This document shows positions 25,402 to 34,309 of a stretch of 61,199 bases of DNA, in pieces. The notes under the pieces were generated by a model. It was given only the letters and a program-made list of their open reading frames with translations. It made no database searches and was not told where the DNA came from. Both the position numbers and the translations under genes were made by a program. The first letter of the stretch is position 1. Each line of letters starts with the position of its first letter. Origin of the DNA: DASZYF01 sp035545535 (GTDB lineage: Bacteria > Actinomycetota > Actinomycetes > Mycobacteriales > CAJCIY01); NCBI GenBank assembly GCA_035545535.1, contig DASZYF010000076.1, forward strand, positions 1-61,199. The letters run 5' to 3'.

Positions 25402-26959
25402 CGGCGGGCCCCACCTGGGCCAGCACGTCCACGGGCACCTGCGAGTCGAGCGTGAGCGCCATGAGCGTCTCGCCGCCGTCGGCCACGCGCGCGACCTGCA
25501 TGCCGGCGATGTTCACGCCGGCGTCGCCGAGCAGCGCGCCCACGCGGCCCACCACACCGGGCTTGTCGGCGTAGCGCACGAACAGCAGGTGCGCAGCCGG
25601 CACGAGGTCGACGGTGAAGCCATCGACGGCCGTGAGCTTCTCGACCATGCGCGGGCCCGACAGCGTGCCGCTGACCGAGAACACCTCGCCGTCGGAGCGC
25701 ACGCCCCGCAGCGTGATGAGCGACCGGAAGTCGGGCGACTCGGCGCCGGTGGTGAGCTCGACCTCGACGCCCTTGTCCTTGGCGAGCAGCGGCGCGTTGA
25801 CGTAGGAGACCGGGTCTTCCGTGAGCGGCGCGAACAGGCCGCGCAGCGCGGCGAGCTGCAGCACGGTGACGTCGTGGGCGGCGACCTCGCCGAGCACCTC
25901 GACGGTGAGCGACGTGACGAGCCCCTCGGCCAGACCGGTGAGGACCTGGCCGAGCTTCTCGACGAGGCCGAGCGCGGGGCGCACCTCCTCGGCGACGACC
26001 CCGCCGGCCTGCACGTTCACCGCGTCGGGCACGAAGTCGCCGGAGAGCGCGAGCTTCACCGACCGCGCGACCGCGGTGCCGGCCTTCTCCTGCGCCTCGT
26101 GCGTGGACGCGCCGAGGTGGGGGGTGGCGACGACGTTCTCGAGCGCGAAGAGCGGCGAGTCCGTGCACGGCTCCTTCGCGTACACGTCGAGACCGGCCGC
26201 CGCGACGCGACCGTCGGTGAGCGCCTCGGCGAGCGCCTGCTCGTCGACGAGACCACCGCGCGCGGCGTTCACGATCACGACGCCGGGCTTGACGGTGGCG
26301 AGCTGGTCCTTGCCGATGAGGCCCACGGTCTCGGGCGTCTTCGGCAGGTGGATCGTGATGACGTCGGCCTCGCGCAGGAGCTCCTCGAGCGAGACGAGCC
26401 GGATGCCGAGCTGGCTGGCGCGCTGCGGCGCGACGTAGGGGTCGTACGCGATGAGACGGGTGCCGAACGCGGACAGCCGCTGCGCGACGAGGATGCCGAT
26501 GCGGCCGAGGCCGACCACGCCGACGGTCTTCTCGGTGAGCTCGATGCCGGTGTACTTCGACCGCTTCCACTGACCGTCGCGCAGCGCGGCGGCGGCCGGG
26601 ACGACGTTGCGCATCGCCGCCAGCAGAAGCGCGATCGCGTGCTCGGCGGCGCTGACGATGTTCGACTGCGGGGCGTTCACGACCATGACGCCGCGGTTCG
26701 TGGCGGCGGGCACGTCGACGTTGTCGAGGCCGATGCCGGCCCGGGCGACGACCTTGAGGCGGGTCGCGGCGGCGAGGGCCTCGGCGTCGATCTGCGTCGC
26801 GCTGCGGACGATCACCGCGTCGGCGTCGGACAGCGCCGCGAGCAGGGCCGGACGGTCGGTGCCGTCGACCTCGCGAACCTCGAAGTCGTCACCCAGCGCG
26901 GCGATGCCGGCGGGCGACAGCTCCTCGGCGATGAGGACGACCGGACGGGAGGTTGTCAC
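25358..26959 (-). CDS. serA: D-3-phosphoglycerate dehydrogenase
   Basis: Oxidises 3-phosphoglycerate to 3-phosphohydroxypyruvate, the first step of serine synthesis. The 533-residue long-form enzyme has the NAD-binding GVVGLGRIG near 147-155, catalytic Arg in NAARGGLVDE and catalytic His in ATPHLGAST. An intervening (ASB) domain covers about 320-450 and a C-terminal ACT domain about 455-530, where serine binds in the family. GTG 26959 is the start; a TAGCCT box lies 8 nt upstream and no RBS is visible. In many actinomycetes serA follows ilvC directly; here a secreted glycosidase gene lies between. Confidence 0.96.
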   Translation of the reverse strand: MTTSRPVVLIAEELSPAGIAALGDDFEVREVDGTDRPALLAALSDADAVIVRSATQIDAEALAAATRLKVVARAGIGLDNVDVPAATNRGVMVVNAPQSNIVSAAEHAIALLLAAMRNVVPAAAALRDGQWKRSKYTGIELTEKTVGVVGLGRIGILVAQRLSAFGTRLIAYDPYVAPQRASQLGIRLVSLEELLREADVITIHLPKTPETVGLIGKDQLATVKPGVVIVNAARGGLVDEQALAEALTDGRVAAAGLDVYAKEPCTDSPLFALENVVATPHLGASTHEAQEKAGTAVARSVKLALSGDFVPDAVNVQAGGVVAEEVRPALGLVEKLGQVLTGLAEGLVTSLTVEVLGEVAAHDVTVLQLAALRGLFAPLTEDPVSYVNAPLLAKDKGVEVELTTGAESPDFRSLITLRGVRSDGEVFSVSGTLSGPRMVEKLTAVDGFTVDLVPAAHLLFVRYADKPGVVGRVGALLGDAGVNIAGMQVARVADGGETLMALTLDSQVPVDVLAQVGPAVTASSVRSVDLVEG

Positions 26960-27086
26960 AAGAGGTCAGGCTACGGCGTTGTCACTGGTGCGCTCCCGGG
27001 AAGTGAGCGCCGCTACAGACCGTCGCACCACCCCCGTCCCAGCCGTGTTCGAATGGGTCGTCCCGACCCCCTCGCGAGGGAGAGCC

Positions 27087-29276
27087 GTGCCCCAGCCGCC
27101 CCGCCCTGCCCTGTCCCTCCTCGCCGCGCCGCTCGCGCTGGCGAGCGTGCTCAGCACGGCCGTCCTCACCGGGTCGGCCGGCGCCGCCCCGAGGGCGACC
27201 AAGATCACGCTGAAGGACCCGGCCGCGTACTCGCCGACCTACGCCTCGCCGGTCGCCCCCGGCGTCGACCTCTCCGGCTACACCTCCGCCGCCCACGGCG
27301 GCACGGCGGCGAGCAACGTGCTGTCGGTGAACCTCACGCAGCCGGGCGTGTCCACCGACGCGCTCGCCCACTCGGTCACGGAGGAGCACCCCATCGGGCA
27401 GTGGGCCTCCTCGCGCGGTGCGGTGGCCGCGGTGAACGGCGACTACTTCGCGATCGGCGGGTCCCAGGCGCCCACCGGCCCCGAGCTCCGCGGCGGCAAG
27501 CTGCTGAAGGCGACCACAGTGCCGCAGACCGTGGTCGGCGTGGGCAGTGACGGTGTGGGCCGCGTGTCGACGCTCGCGGAGTCCGGGCAGGTCGGGTGGG
27601 GCTCGAAGGGCCACGCGTCCGGGTTGGTGACGATCGGCAGCTACAACTCCGACGTCTACGGCTCGCCGCGCACCGGGCTGGTCGCGCTGTTCGACAACGG
27701 CTGGGGTCCGCGCGCCGTGTGGTCGAGCGGCCTGGGCAAGCTCGCGGTGACGCTCGTCGTCAACCGCAAGCACAAGGTGCAGGCCGTCCTGCACGGACCG
27801 CCGGCCAACGTGAAGGTCCCGGCGGGCGGCTTCGTCGTGGTCGGCACCGGACCCTACGGGAAGGCGTTCGGCACGCTCAAGAAGGGCACGCCCGCGCGCT
27901 ACCGCGTGAACGCGGTGACCCCGTCGCCGGCGGCCTTCCGCTGGGCGATCGGCGGAGGGCTCGTGCTCGTCGCCGGTGGCAAGGGCCGGCACTACGGCCC
28001 CGCCGACAACAGCGATCCGCACGCCGCGCGCACTGCGATCGGCTTCAAGGACGGTGGGCGCACGATGCTGCTCGTCACCGTCGACCGTGGTGCCGGGTCC
28101 GTCGGTCACGGCGCGAACGAGATCTCCGACGAGATGGTCGCGATGGGTGCCACCGATGCGGTGCTGCTCGACGGCGGTGGGTCGACGACGCTGGAGGCGC
28201 GGCTGCGCGGCACCGACGGCACGCGCGAGATCGGGGTGGCGCAGGACGGCTACGAGCGTCCGGTGCCGCAGGGCATCGGCGTGTTCGTACCGAAGGGCGA
28301 CGGCCAGGCGATCGGCATGGACCTCGACCTCGACACGATCGGCGTCTACCCCGGCTACTCGCGCCGCTACGCCGTGCACGGCTACGACGACTGGTACGGC
28401 CCGGCCCCGATCGCGGGCACGCCGACGTTGAGCTCGGACCCGCCCGGCGCGGTGAGCACGCCGGCGCCCGGGCTGCTCACGACGTCGCCGTCGGCCAGCG
28501 GCACCATCACGCTCACCGCGACCGTCGGTGCGGCGTCCGGCACCGCCGAGCTGCGCGTGCTCGGGCCACTGGTGGCGCTGTCCGCGCCGGGGTCGGTGCG
28601 CCTTCCACCCGGCGGGCCCCCGCAAGGGCTCCGCATCGACGGCTACGACGACGGCGGCAACAGCGTGCCGGTCGACGCCGCCGACCTCGCATCGAGCTGG
28701 ACCTACGACGCGTCGCTGCTGTCGGTCTCGCCCGCGTCGGACGGGACGGTCGCGGTGGCCGCGCTCGCCGGCACCGACGGCGCCCGCAGCAACCTCGTGC
28801 TGCACGCGGCCTCCGCGCAGGCGAGCGTCGTCGTGCGCAACGGCTACCTCGACTCCGCGCTCGCGCCCTCGTTCGGCACCCCGGGCTCGTGGACGGCCGC
28901 GCCGGGCGTCACCGCGAAGGCGCTGCCGACGCATGGGCACGGCGACGACAACGCCGGCTTGCGGATCGTGCTGCCGTCCAGCGGCTCGGCGACGGTGACG
29001 CCGTCGACGAAGCCCTCGCTGCCCAAGGGCTCGGCGCACATCGCGCTCTGGGCGTACGGCGACGGCAAGCAGCACACGGTGCACGTGCAGGTGATGAACC
29101 CGTCCGGCAGCCGCACCGTGGTCACGATGGGCACGCTCACCGCGAAGGGCTGGGCGTTCCTCGACGTGCCGCTGCCGTCCGGCTGGACCACCGGCTACGT
29201 GACCGCGGCCCAGGTCAGCGGTCCGAAGGGCAAGGCCGGCTCGGTGATCCTCTCGGGCCTGGAAGCCCGCATCTGA
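27087..29276 (+). CDS. Exported phosphodiester glycosidase (NAGPA-type) with Ig-like and C-terminal beta domains
   Basis: A 729-residue secreted protein with a signal peptide at about 1-33 (LLAAPLALASVLSTAVLTG). The catalytic domain at about 60-400 resembles the NAGPA phosphodiester glycosidase family (alpha-N-acetylglucosaminidase for GlcNAc-1-phosphodiesters, also in exopolysaccharide biosynthesis proteins). It shows AAVNGDYFAIGG near 115 and the hallmark DGGGSTTL at 362-369. An Ig-like region follows (about 410-560), then a C-terminal jelly-roll-like domain. GTG 27087 has GAGGGAGA upstream; the longer open frame overlaps serA and is not coding. The substrate is probably a cell-surface or extracellular glycan phosphodiester. 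Confidence 0.9.
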   Translation: MPQPPRPALSLLAAPLALASVLSTAVLTGSAGAAPRATKITLKDPAAYSPTYASPVAPGVDLSGYTSAAHGGTAASNVLSVNLTQPGVSTDALAHSVTEEHPIGQWASSRGAVAAVNGDYFAIGGSQAPTGPELRGGKLLKATTVPQTVVGVGSDGVGRVSTLAESGQVGWGSKGHASGLVTIGSYNSDVYGSPRTGLVALFDNGWGPRAVWSSGLGKLAVTLVVNRKHKVQAVLHGPPANVKVPAGGFVVVGTGPYGKAFGTLKKGTPARYRVNAVTPSPAAFRWAIGGGLVLVAGGKGRHYGPADNSDPHAARTAIGFKDGGRTMLLVTVDRGAGSVGHGANEISDEMVAMGATDAVLLDGGGSTTLEARLRGTDGTREIGVAQDGYERPVPQGIGVFVPKGDGQAIGMDLDLDTIGVYPGYSRRYAVHGYDDWYGPAPIAGTPTLSSDPPGAVSTPAPGLLTTSPSASGTITLTATVGAASGTAELRVLGPLVALSAPGSVRLPPGGPPQGLRIDGYDDGGNSVPVDAADLASSWTYDASLLSVSPASDGTVAVAALAGTDGARSNLVLHAASAQASVVVRNGYLDSALAPSFGTPGSWTAAPGVTAKALPTHGHGDDNAGLRIVLPSSGSATVTPSTKPSLPKGSAHIALWAYGDGKQHTVHVQVMNPSGSRTVVTMGTLTAKGWAFLDVPLPSGWTTGYVTAAQVSGPKGKAGSVILSGLEARI

Positions 29277-29578
29277 CGACTGACGCCGTGCGCTGACGCG
29301 CACACGCGCCAAAGGCGGCTGGCTAGATGAGCGACGGGTCCGGCCGGCCGTCCTGCGCGGGTGGTTCGTCGGCGGCGGCGATCTATCGCCGCCGCGGACG
29401 AGCGCGCGAGCTCGGCTCGCCCCCAGCGGAGATCTACCGCCGCTGAAGGCGAGCCGCACGCAACAGCTCGTTGCCAGCGGCGAACCACCCGCACCGAACC
29501 GGCGGGCGCACCCTGCACCCACCTCGCCAGCCGTACTTCTGACGCTCGTCGGCGTCAGCCGACGGCGTCGATCACCCG
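29277..29578. repeat. Intergenic region with nested inverted repeats
   Basis: This 302-bp gap between convergent genes holds no plausible ORF. It contains several nested stems: perfect 12-bp arms at 29357-29368 and 29481-29492; 9-bp CGGCTCGCC/GGCGAGCCG arms inside; and two local hairpins around ATCTATC and AGATCTAC. It could fold into one branched structure ending both transcripts, or be a degenerate mobile repeat. Confidence 0.5.
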
Positions 29579-30613
29579 CTACTCGACGGTGGGGACGTCG
29601 GCGAGCCAGCCGAAGAGCGGGCGCAGCTTGCCGCCGACCTCCTCGATCGGGTGGTGCTTGCCCGCCTCGACGAGGCCGTTGAAGCGGTCACGGCCCGCGT
29701 CGTCCTCGGCGATCCACTCCTTGGCGAACTCGCCCTGCTGGATCTCGGTCAGGATCTTCTTCATCTCGGCCTTGGTGGCATCGGTGACGATGCGCGGGCC
29801 GCGGGTGACGTCGCCGTACTCGGCGGTGTCGCTGATCGAGTAGCGCATGCGCGAGATGCCGCCCTCGTACATGAGGTCGACGATGAGCTTGAGCTCGTGC
29901 AGGCACTCGAAGTACGCGACCTCGGGCTGGTAGCCCGCCTCGATCAGCGTCTCGAAGCCCGCCTGCACCAGAGCGGTGGTGCCGCCGCACAGCACGGCCT
30001 GCTCGCCGAACAGGTCGGTCTCGGTCTCCTCGGTGAACGTGGTGCGCAGCGCGCCCGCGCGGGTGCCGCCGATGCCCTTCGCGTAGGACAGCGCGAGGTC
30101 CCACGCCTTGCCGCTCGCGTCCTGCTCGACCGCGATGAGGACCGGCACGCCACGACCCGCGACGTACTCGCGGCGCACGAGGTGGCCGGGGCCCTTGGGC
30201 GCGACCATCGCGACGTCGACACCCGCGGGCGGCGTGATGAGACCGAAGCGGATGTTGAAGCCGTGCCCGAAGAACAGCGCGTCGCCGTCCTTGAGGTGCG
30301 GGGCGACGTCGTCGGCGTAGAGCTTCCGCTGCGCGGTGTCGGGCGCCAGGATCATGATGAGGTCTGCCTCGGCCGCGGCCTCCGACGGCGTGACGACACG
30401 CAGGCCCTCGGCCTCGGCGCGCGGACGGCTCTTCGAGCCCTCGGGCAGTCCGACGCGGACGTCGACGCCGGAGTCGCGCAGCGACAGCGCGTGCGCGTGG
30501 CCCTGGCTGCCGTAGCCGAGGACCGCGACCTTGCGTCCCTGGATGAGCGAGAGGTCGGCGTCGTCGTCGTACTGGATCACCGCGCCGGAGGCGCGAACGG
30601 GCTCAGTGGCCAT
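29579..30613 (-). CDS. ilvC: Ketol-acid reductoisomerase
   Basis: NADPH- and Mg-dependent isomeroreduction of acetolactate or acetohydroxybutyrate, the second common step of Val/Ile/Leu synthesis. The 344-residue class I enzyme has the Rossmann motif GYGSQGHAHA at 33-42, PKGPGH, the metal-binding DLFGEQAVLCGG, and YFECLHELKLIVDL. The tail is short, as in the non-plant class I type. ATG 30613 is chosen by homology; a purine-rich stretch lies upstream. It is the last gene of ilvB-ilvN-ilvC, 22 nt after ilvN. Confidence 0.97.
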   Translation of the reverse strand: MATEPVRASGAVIQYDDDADLSLIQGRKVAVLGYGSQGHAHALSLRDSGVDVRVGLPEGSKSRPRAEAEGLRVVTPSEAAAEADLIMILAPDTAQRKLYADDVAPHLKDGDALFFGHGFNIRFGLITPPAGVDVAMVAPKGPGHLVRREYVAGRGVPVLIAVEQDASGKAWDLALSYAKGIGGTRAGALRTTFTEETETDLFGEQAVLCGGTTALVQAGFETLIEAGYQPEVAYFECLHELKLIVDLMYEGGISRMRYSISDTAEYGDVTRGPRIVTDATKAEMKKILTEIQQGEFAKEWIAEDDAGRDRFNGLVEAGKHHPIEEVGGKLRPLFGWLADVPTVE

Positions 30614-30635
30614 GGCGATTGTTCTTCTCTCGATC

Positions 30636-31205
30636 TCAGACGGCCCGCAGCGTCTGCTGCGGGTTGGCGGGGTTGACGGTGCCGGTGATGGAGCGGGCGC
30701 CCCGGCCGACGGCCACGACACCGGACTGCACGAGCTCCCGGATGCCGTAGGGCTCCAGGTTGCGGACGAGCGCGTCCACCTTGTCACGCGTGCCGGTGGC
30801 CTCCACGACCACGGCCTCGGGCGCGACGTCGACGACGCGGCCGCGGAAGAGCTCGACGACCTCGAGCACGCGCTGGCGCGCGCTGGGGTCGGCGGGGTCG
30901 GTGCGGACCTTGACGAGCACGAGCTCCCGCTCGACGGCGGAGTCCGGCTCGAGCTCGACGATCTTCAGCACGTTCACCAGCTTGTTCAGCTGCTTGGTGA
31001 TCTGCTCGAGCGGCGAGTCCTCGAGCTGCACGACGATCGTGATCCGCGACACCGCCTCGTTCTCCGTGGGGCCGACGGCGAGCGACGTGATGTTGAAGCC
31101 GCGGCGGCTGAACAGCGCGGTGACGCGGGCGAGGACGCCGGCGCGGTTCTCGACGAGGACGGACAGCGTGTGCGTGCGACCGGTGATCGAAGGTGTGGCC
31201 GACAT
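30636..31205 (-). CDS. ilvN: Acetolactate synthase, regulatory small subunit
   Basis: Regulatory partner of IlvB that confers valine feedback. The 189-residue protein has an N-terminal ACT domain at about 11-85 (TLSVLVENRAGVLARV, FNITSLAVGPTE) and the C-terminal ALS_ss domain (LVKVRTDPADPSARQRVLEVVE). The ATG shares one base with the ilvB stop (TGATG), so translation is coupled and subunits are made in proportion. Confidence 0.97.
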   Translation of the reverse strand: MSATPSITGRTHTLSVLVENRAGVLARVTALFSRRGFNITSLAVGPTENEAVSRITIVVQLEDSPLEQITKQLNKLVNVLKIVELEPDSAVERELVLVKVRTDPADPSARQRVLEVVELFRGRVVDVAPEAVVVEATGTRDKVDALVRNLEPYGIRELVQSGVVAVGRGARSITGTVNPANPQQTLRAV

Positions 31206-32980
31206 CAGACCTGGTCCTCTCCGTACAGCGGACGCACGTCGCGCGCGGCCATGACCTCGTCGTTGCTCGTGCCGGCGGCGACCATGGGCCACACCATCGC
31301 GTCGGGGCCGACGACGAAGTCGACGACGACCGGCATGTCGTCGATGCTCATCGCCTTCTCGATCGTCGCGTCGATCTCGTCGGCGCTCTCGCAGCGCAGG
31401 CCGACGCAGCCGAGCGCGTCGGCGAGCTTCACGAAGTCGGGCACGCGGCGTGACAGCGTCTTCAAGTCGGTGTTGGAGTAGCGCTGGTCGTAGAACAGCG
31501 TCTGCCACTGCCGGACCATGCCGAGGTTGCCGTTGTTGATGACCGCCACCTTGATCGGGATGTCCTCGAGCGCGCACGTGGCGAGCTCCTGGTTGGTCAT
31601 CTGGAAGCAGCCGTCACCGTCGATCGCCCACACGAGCGCGTCGGGTCGGCCGACCTTGGCGCCCATCGCCGCGGGCACCGAGTAGCCCATGGTGCCGGCG
31701 CCACCGCTGTTGAGCCACGTGTACGGGTTCTCGTAGGAGATGAACTGCGCCGCCCACATCTGGTGCTGGCCGACGCCCGCGACGTAGAGCCCCTCGGGAC
31801 CGGCGATCTCACCGAGCCGCTTGATGACCTGCTGGGGGGCGACGGTGCCGTCGTCGGGGTGGGTCCAGCCGAGCGGGAAGCGGCCGCGGAGGTCGTCGAG
31901 CTCGCGCCACCAGCCGGTGAGGTCCGCGCGGGCGCCGGTGTCGTACTCGGCCTGCACGGCGGGCACGAGCTCGGCGATGGTCTCGCGGCAGTCACCGACG
32001 ATCGGCACGTCGGCCGCGCGGTTCTTGCCGATCTCGGCCGGGTCGATGTCGGCGTGGATGACGGCCGCGTGCGGCGCGAACGTCGAGAGCTTGCCCGTGA
32101 CACGGTCGTCGAACCGCGCGCCGAGGCAGATGAGCAGGTCGCTCTTCTGCAGCGCCGCGACGGCGGCGACGGTGCCGTGCATGCCCGGCATGCCGAGGTG
32201 CTGCGGGTGGCTGTCGGGGAACGCGCCGCGCGCCATCAGCGTGGTGACGACGGGGATGCCGGTGAGCTCGGCGAGCTTCTTCAGCTCGGCTGTCCCCCGC
32301 GCCTTGAGCACGCCGCCGCCGACGTAGAGCACCGGCCGCTTCGCCGACACGATGAGCTTGGCCGCCTCGCGGACCTGCTTGGCGTGCGGGCGGGTGGTGG
32401 GCCGGTAGCCGGGCAGGTCGATCACGTCGGTCCAGCTGAACGTGGTCGCCGCCTGGAGGATGTCCTTCGGCAGGTCGACGAGCACCGGGCCGGGCCGGCC
32501 CGTGGACGCGAGGTGGAACGCGGCCGCGATGGTCTCGGGGATCTCGTCGGCGTGCTGGACGAGGAAGTTGTGCTTGGTGATCGGCATCGTGATGCCGCAG
32601 ATGTCCGCCTCCTGGAAGGCGTCGGTGCCGATGGCCGCGCTGGGCACCTGACCGGTGATCGCGACGATCGGGACCGAGTCGAGGTAGGCGTCGGCGATGG
32701 GGGTGACCAGGTTGGTGGCGCCCGGGCCCGAGGTGGCCATGCAGACGCCGACCTTGCCGGTGGCCTGGGCGTAGCCCTCGGCGGCGTGGCCGGCGCCCTG
32801 CTCGTGGCGGACGAGGATGTGGCGGACGGCCTTGGAGTCGTAGAGCGGGTCGTAGGCGGGCAGGATCGCCCCGCCGGGGATCCCGAAGACGACCTCGGCC
32901 CCGACGCGCTCGAGCGAGCGGACGAGGCTCTGCGCCCCGGTCAGCTGAGCTCCGGTCCGGTCGTCGTCCTGGCTGGTCAT
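31205..32980 (-). CDS. ilvB: Acetolactate synthase, catalytic large subunit
   Basis: ThDP-dependent condensation of two pyruvates, or pyruvate and 2-oxobutyrate, the first common step of branched-chain synthesis. The 591-residue protein has FGIPGGAILP near 32-41, the catalytic Glu E60 (VRHEQGAGHAAEGYA), an FAD/central domain and the ThDP-binding GDGCFQM...NNGNLGM. It is the first structural gene of ilvBNC. A leader peptide with Ile-Leu-Val-Val codons and a terminator hairpin lie 75-170 nt upstream, so the operon is very likely attenuated by charged branched-chain tRNAs. Confidence 0.97.
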   Translation of the reverse strand: MTSQDDDRTGAQLTGAQSLVRSLERVGAEVVFGIPGGAILPAYDPLYDSKAVRHILVRHEQGAGHAAEGYAQATGKVGVCMATSGPGATNLVTPIADAYLDSVPIVAITGQVPSAAIGTDAFQEADICGITMPITKHNFLVQHADEIPETIAAAFHLASTGRPGPVLVDLPKDILQAATTFSWTDVIDLPGYRPTTRPHAKQVREAAKLIVSAKRPVLYVGGGVLKARGTAELKKLAELTGIPVVTTLMARGAFPDSHPQHLGMPGMHGTVAAVAALQKSDLLICLGARFDDRVTGKLSTFAPHAAVIHADIDPAEIGKNRAADVPIVGDCRETIAELVPAVQAEYDTGARADLTGWWRELDDLRGRFPLGWTHPDDGTVAPQQVIKRLGEIAGPEGLYVAGVGQHQMWAAQFISYENPYTWLNSGGAGTMGYSVPAAMGAKVGRPDALVWAIDGDGCFQMTNQELATCALEDIPIKVAVINNGNLGMVRQWQTLFYDQRYSNTDLKTLSRRVPDFVKLADALGCVGLRCESADEIDATIEKAMSIDDMPVVVDFVVGPDAMVWPMVAAGTSNDEVMAARDVRPLYGEDQV

Positions 32981-33060
32981 CGCTGTCCTCTACGAGGTCT
33001 GGGAGGGGGTTCGGGGAAGGGGCTGGGTCCGCACCCAAGGGTGCCTGATCGCACAAAAAA

Positions 33061-33113
33061 GCCCCGTGTCCACAAGGGACAGCGGGGCGCGCGCTGGTCG
33101 GAGACCGGCGCGC
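33061..33113 (-). terminator. Attenuator hairpins of the ilvB leader
   Basis: On the minus strand, stem one (33089-33113) pairs GCGCGCCGGTC with GACCAGCGCGC and begins on the leader stop codon. Stem two (33061-33088) pairs GCCCCGCTGTCC with GGACACGGGGC and is followed by six T residues (33055-33060), a textbook intrinsic terminator. The layout matches the cimA leader. Confidence 0.85.
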
Positions 33114-33151
33114 TAGGGAACTACGAGGATCGGGCTGGGAACGGTGGCCAC
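33113..33151 (-). CDS. ilvB leader peptide VATVPSPILVVP
   Basis: Twelve codons from GTG 33151 to TAG, with consecutive Ile-Leu-Val-Val codons (ATC CTC GTA GTT) next to the stop. The stop overlaps the first attenuator stem. No strong RBS is visible, so translation may begin at or near the transcript 5' end. Similar leader ORFs are known before ilvB in corynebacteria and streptomycetes. Confidence 0.8.
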   Translation of the reverse strand: MATVPSPILVVP

Positions 33152-33200
33152 GAGGGAATGCTGCCGGAATCACAGGACCCACGTCAAACGGGCTGAGAGA

Positions 33201-34277
33201 ATGGTCGCCGTGCGCCCCCTCCTGACCCGGGTTGCCCTGTGCGCGGCGACCGCTGGTGCCCTTGCCCTGTCCGCCACCGGCACCGCTCTCGCGGACGACC
33301 CGCCCATCGGCCCCTCCCCCAGCCCGTCCCCGACCGTCATCACCTACGCCCCGGGCAGCGTGGTCACCGTGGTCGGCCGGCTGTCGACCCTGTCGCGGGC
33401 GATCATGCAGCTGGACGTCAGCGGCATGGACCAGTCGAGCGCCCAGGCGGCGTTCGACGGCCAGTTCCAGCTGCTCCAGACCCGGACGATCCCGCTCTCG
33501 GCCCACCGCACCAACGCCACGGGCGTCGGCTTCTACGTGCACCTGGCCGACTTCGAGCCGGGGGGCGCCCAGGCCACGCCGCAGCTGGGCGAGCCGCACA
33601 CCGACGGCCGCGCCAACGCGCCGACCTTCACCGTCAACATCGGCCTGACGAAGTACAAGGCCTTCGCGCAGAAGGCCGCCAAGGCGGTCGCGCTCAAGGC
33701 CATCAACGCACGGGCGCAGCTCGATGCGAAGAAGGGCGTGATCTTCCTCGCCGGCCGCCCGGCCGCGGCGCTCGACACCGTCCGGCTGCCGCGCGAGGTC
33801 CTCGACGCGTTCGCACGCGGCTACAACCGGCTCCGCGTCATCCAGACCGCGGCGCAGTACTCGGGCACGCAGAACCAGAACATCATCCTGATCCACACCG
33901 CGGCGAACACCCTCGACTACTTCATCAAGGGCAAGAAGGTGAAGCACCTGGTCGTGGCCACCGGTCAGGCCGGGTACCCGACCCCGCACGGGCTGTTCCA
34001 CGTCATCCGCAAGGACCCCGCGCCGAGCTGGTACAACCCGCACGACGACTGGTCGAAGGACCTGCCCGACGTCATCGGCCCCGGCCCGAACAACCCGCTC
34101 GGCACGCGGGCTCTGCAGCTCGACGCGCCGGGCATCCTCATCCACGGCATCCCGCTGGAGGAGAACGCGACGCTGGGCCAGAACGCGAGCCACGGCTGCA
34201 TCCGCGTGAAGCGGGAGAACATCGAGGCGCTCTACCCGACCGTCCCCGTCGGCACCCTCGTCGTCATCGTCACCTGA
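33201..34277 (+). CDS. Secreted L,D-transpeptidase (YkuD)
   Basis: A 358-residue exported enzyme with a signal peptide at about 1-31 (LCAATAGALALSATGTALA). An N-terminal region (50-220) follows and the YkuD catalytic domain spans about 227-358. The active-site motif is HGIPLEENATLGQNASHGCIRV, with catalytic Cys 333 in HGCIR. Such enzymes make 3-3 peptidoglycan cross-links or attach proteins to the wall. The N-terminal part includes a strand-rich unit that is not one I recognise. ATG 33201 follows GAGAGA; GTG 33210 is possible. It is divergent from ilvB and convergent with a penicillin-binding protein gene, so two wall cross-linking enzymes sit tail to tail. Confidence 0.93.
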   Translation: MVAVRPLLTRVALCAATAGALALSATGTALADDPPIGPSPSPSPTVITYAPGSVVTVVGRLSTLSRAIMQLDVSGMDQSSAQAAFDGQFQLLQTRTIPLSAHRTNATGVGFYVHLADFEPGGAQATPQLGEPHTDGRANAPTFTVNIGLTKYKAFAQKAAKAVALKAINARAQLDAKKGVIFLAGRPAAALDTVRLPREVLDAFARGYNRLRVIQTAAQYSGTQNQNIILIHTAANTLDYFIKGKKVKHLVVATGQAGYPTPHGLFHVIRKDPAPSWYNPHDDWSKDLPDVIGPGPNNPLGTRALQLDAPGILIHGIPLEENATLGQNASHGCIRVKRENIEALYPTVPVGTLVVIVT

Positions 34278-34309
34278 GCCGCTCGCGCGGACGCGGCCGC
34301 ACGGGAGTG

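Noticed and set aside
26607..27086. Longer start for the phosphodiester glycosidase
   Set aside because: The extension is antisense to serA, and GTG 27087 with a purine-rich RBS directly precedes the signal peptide.
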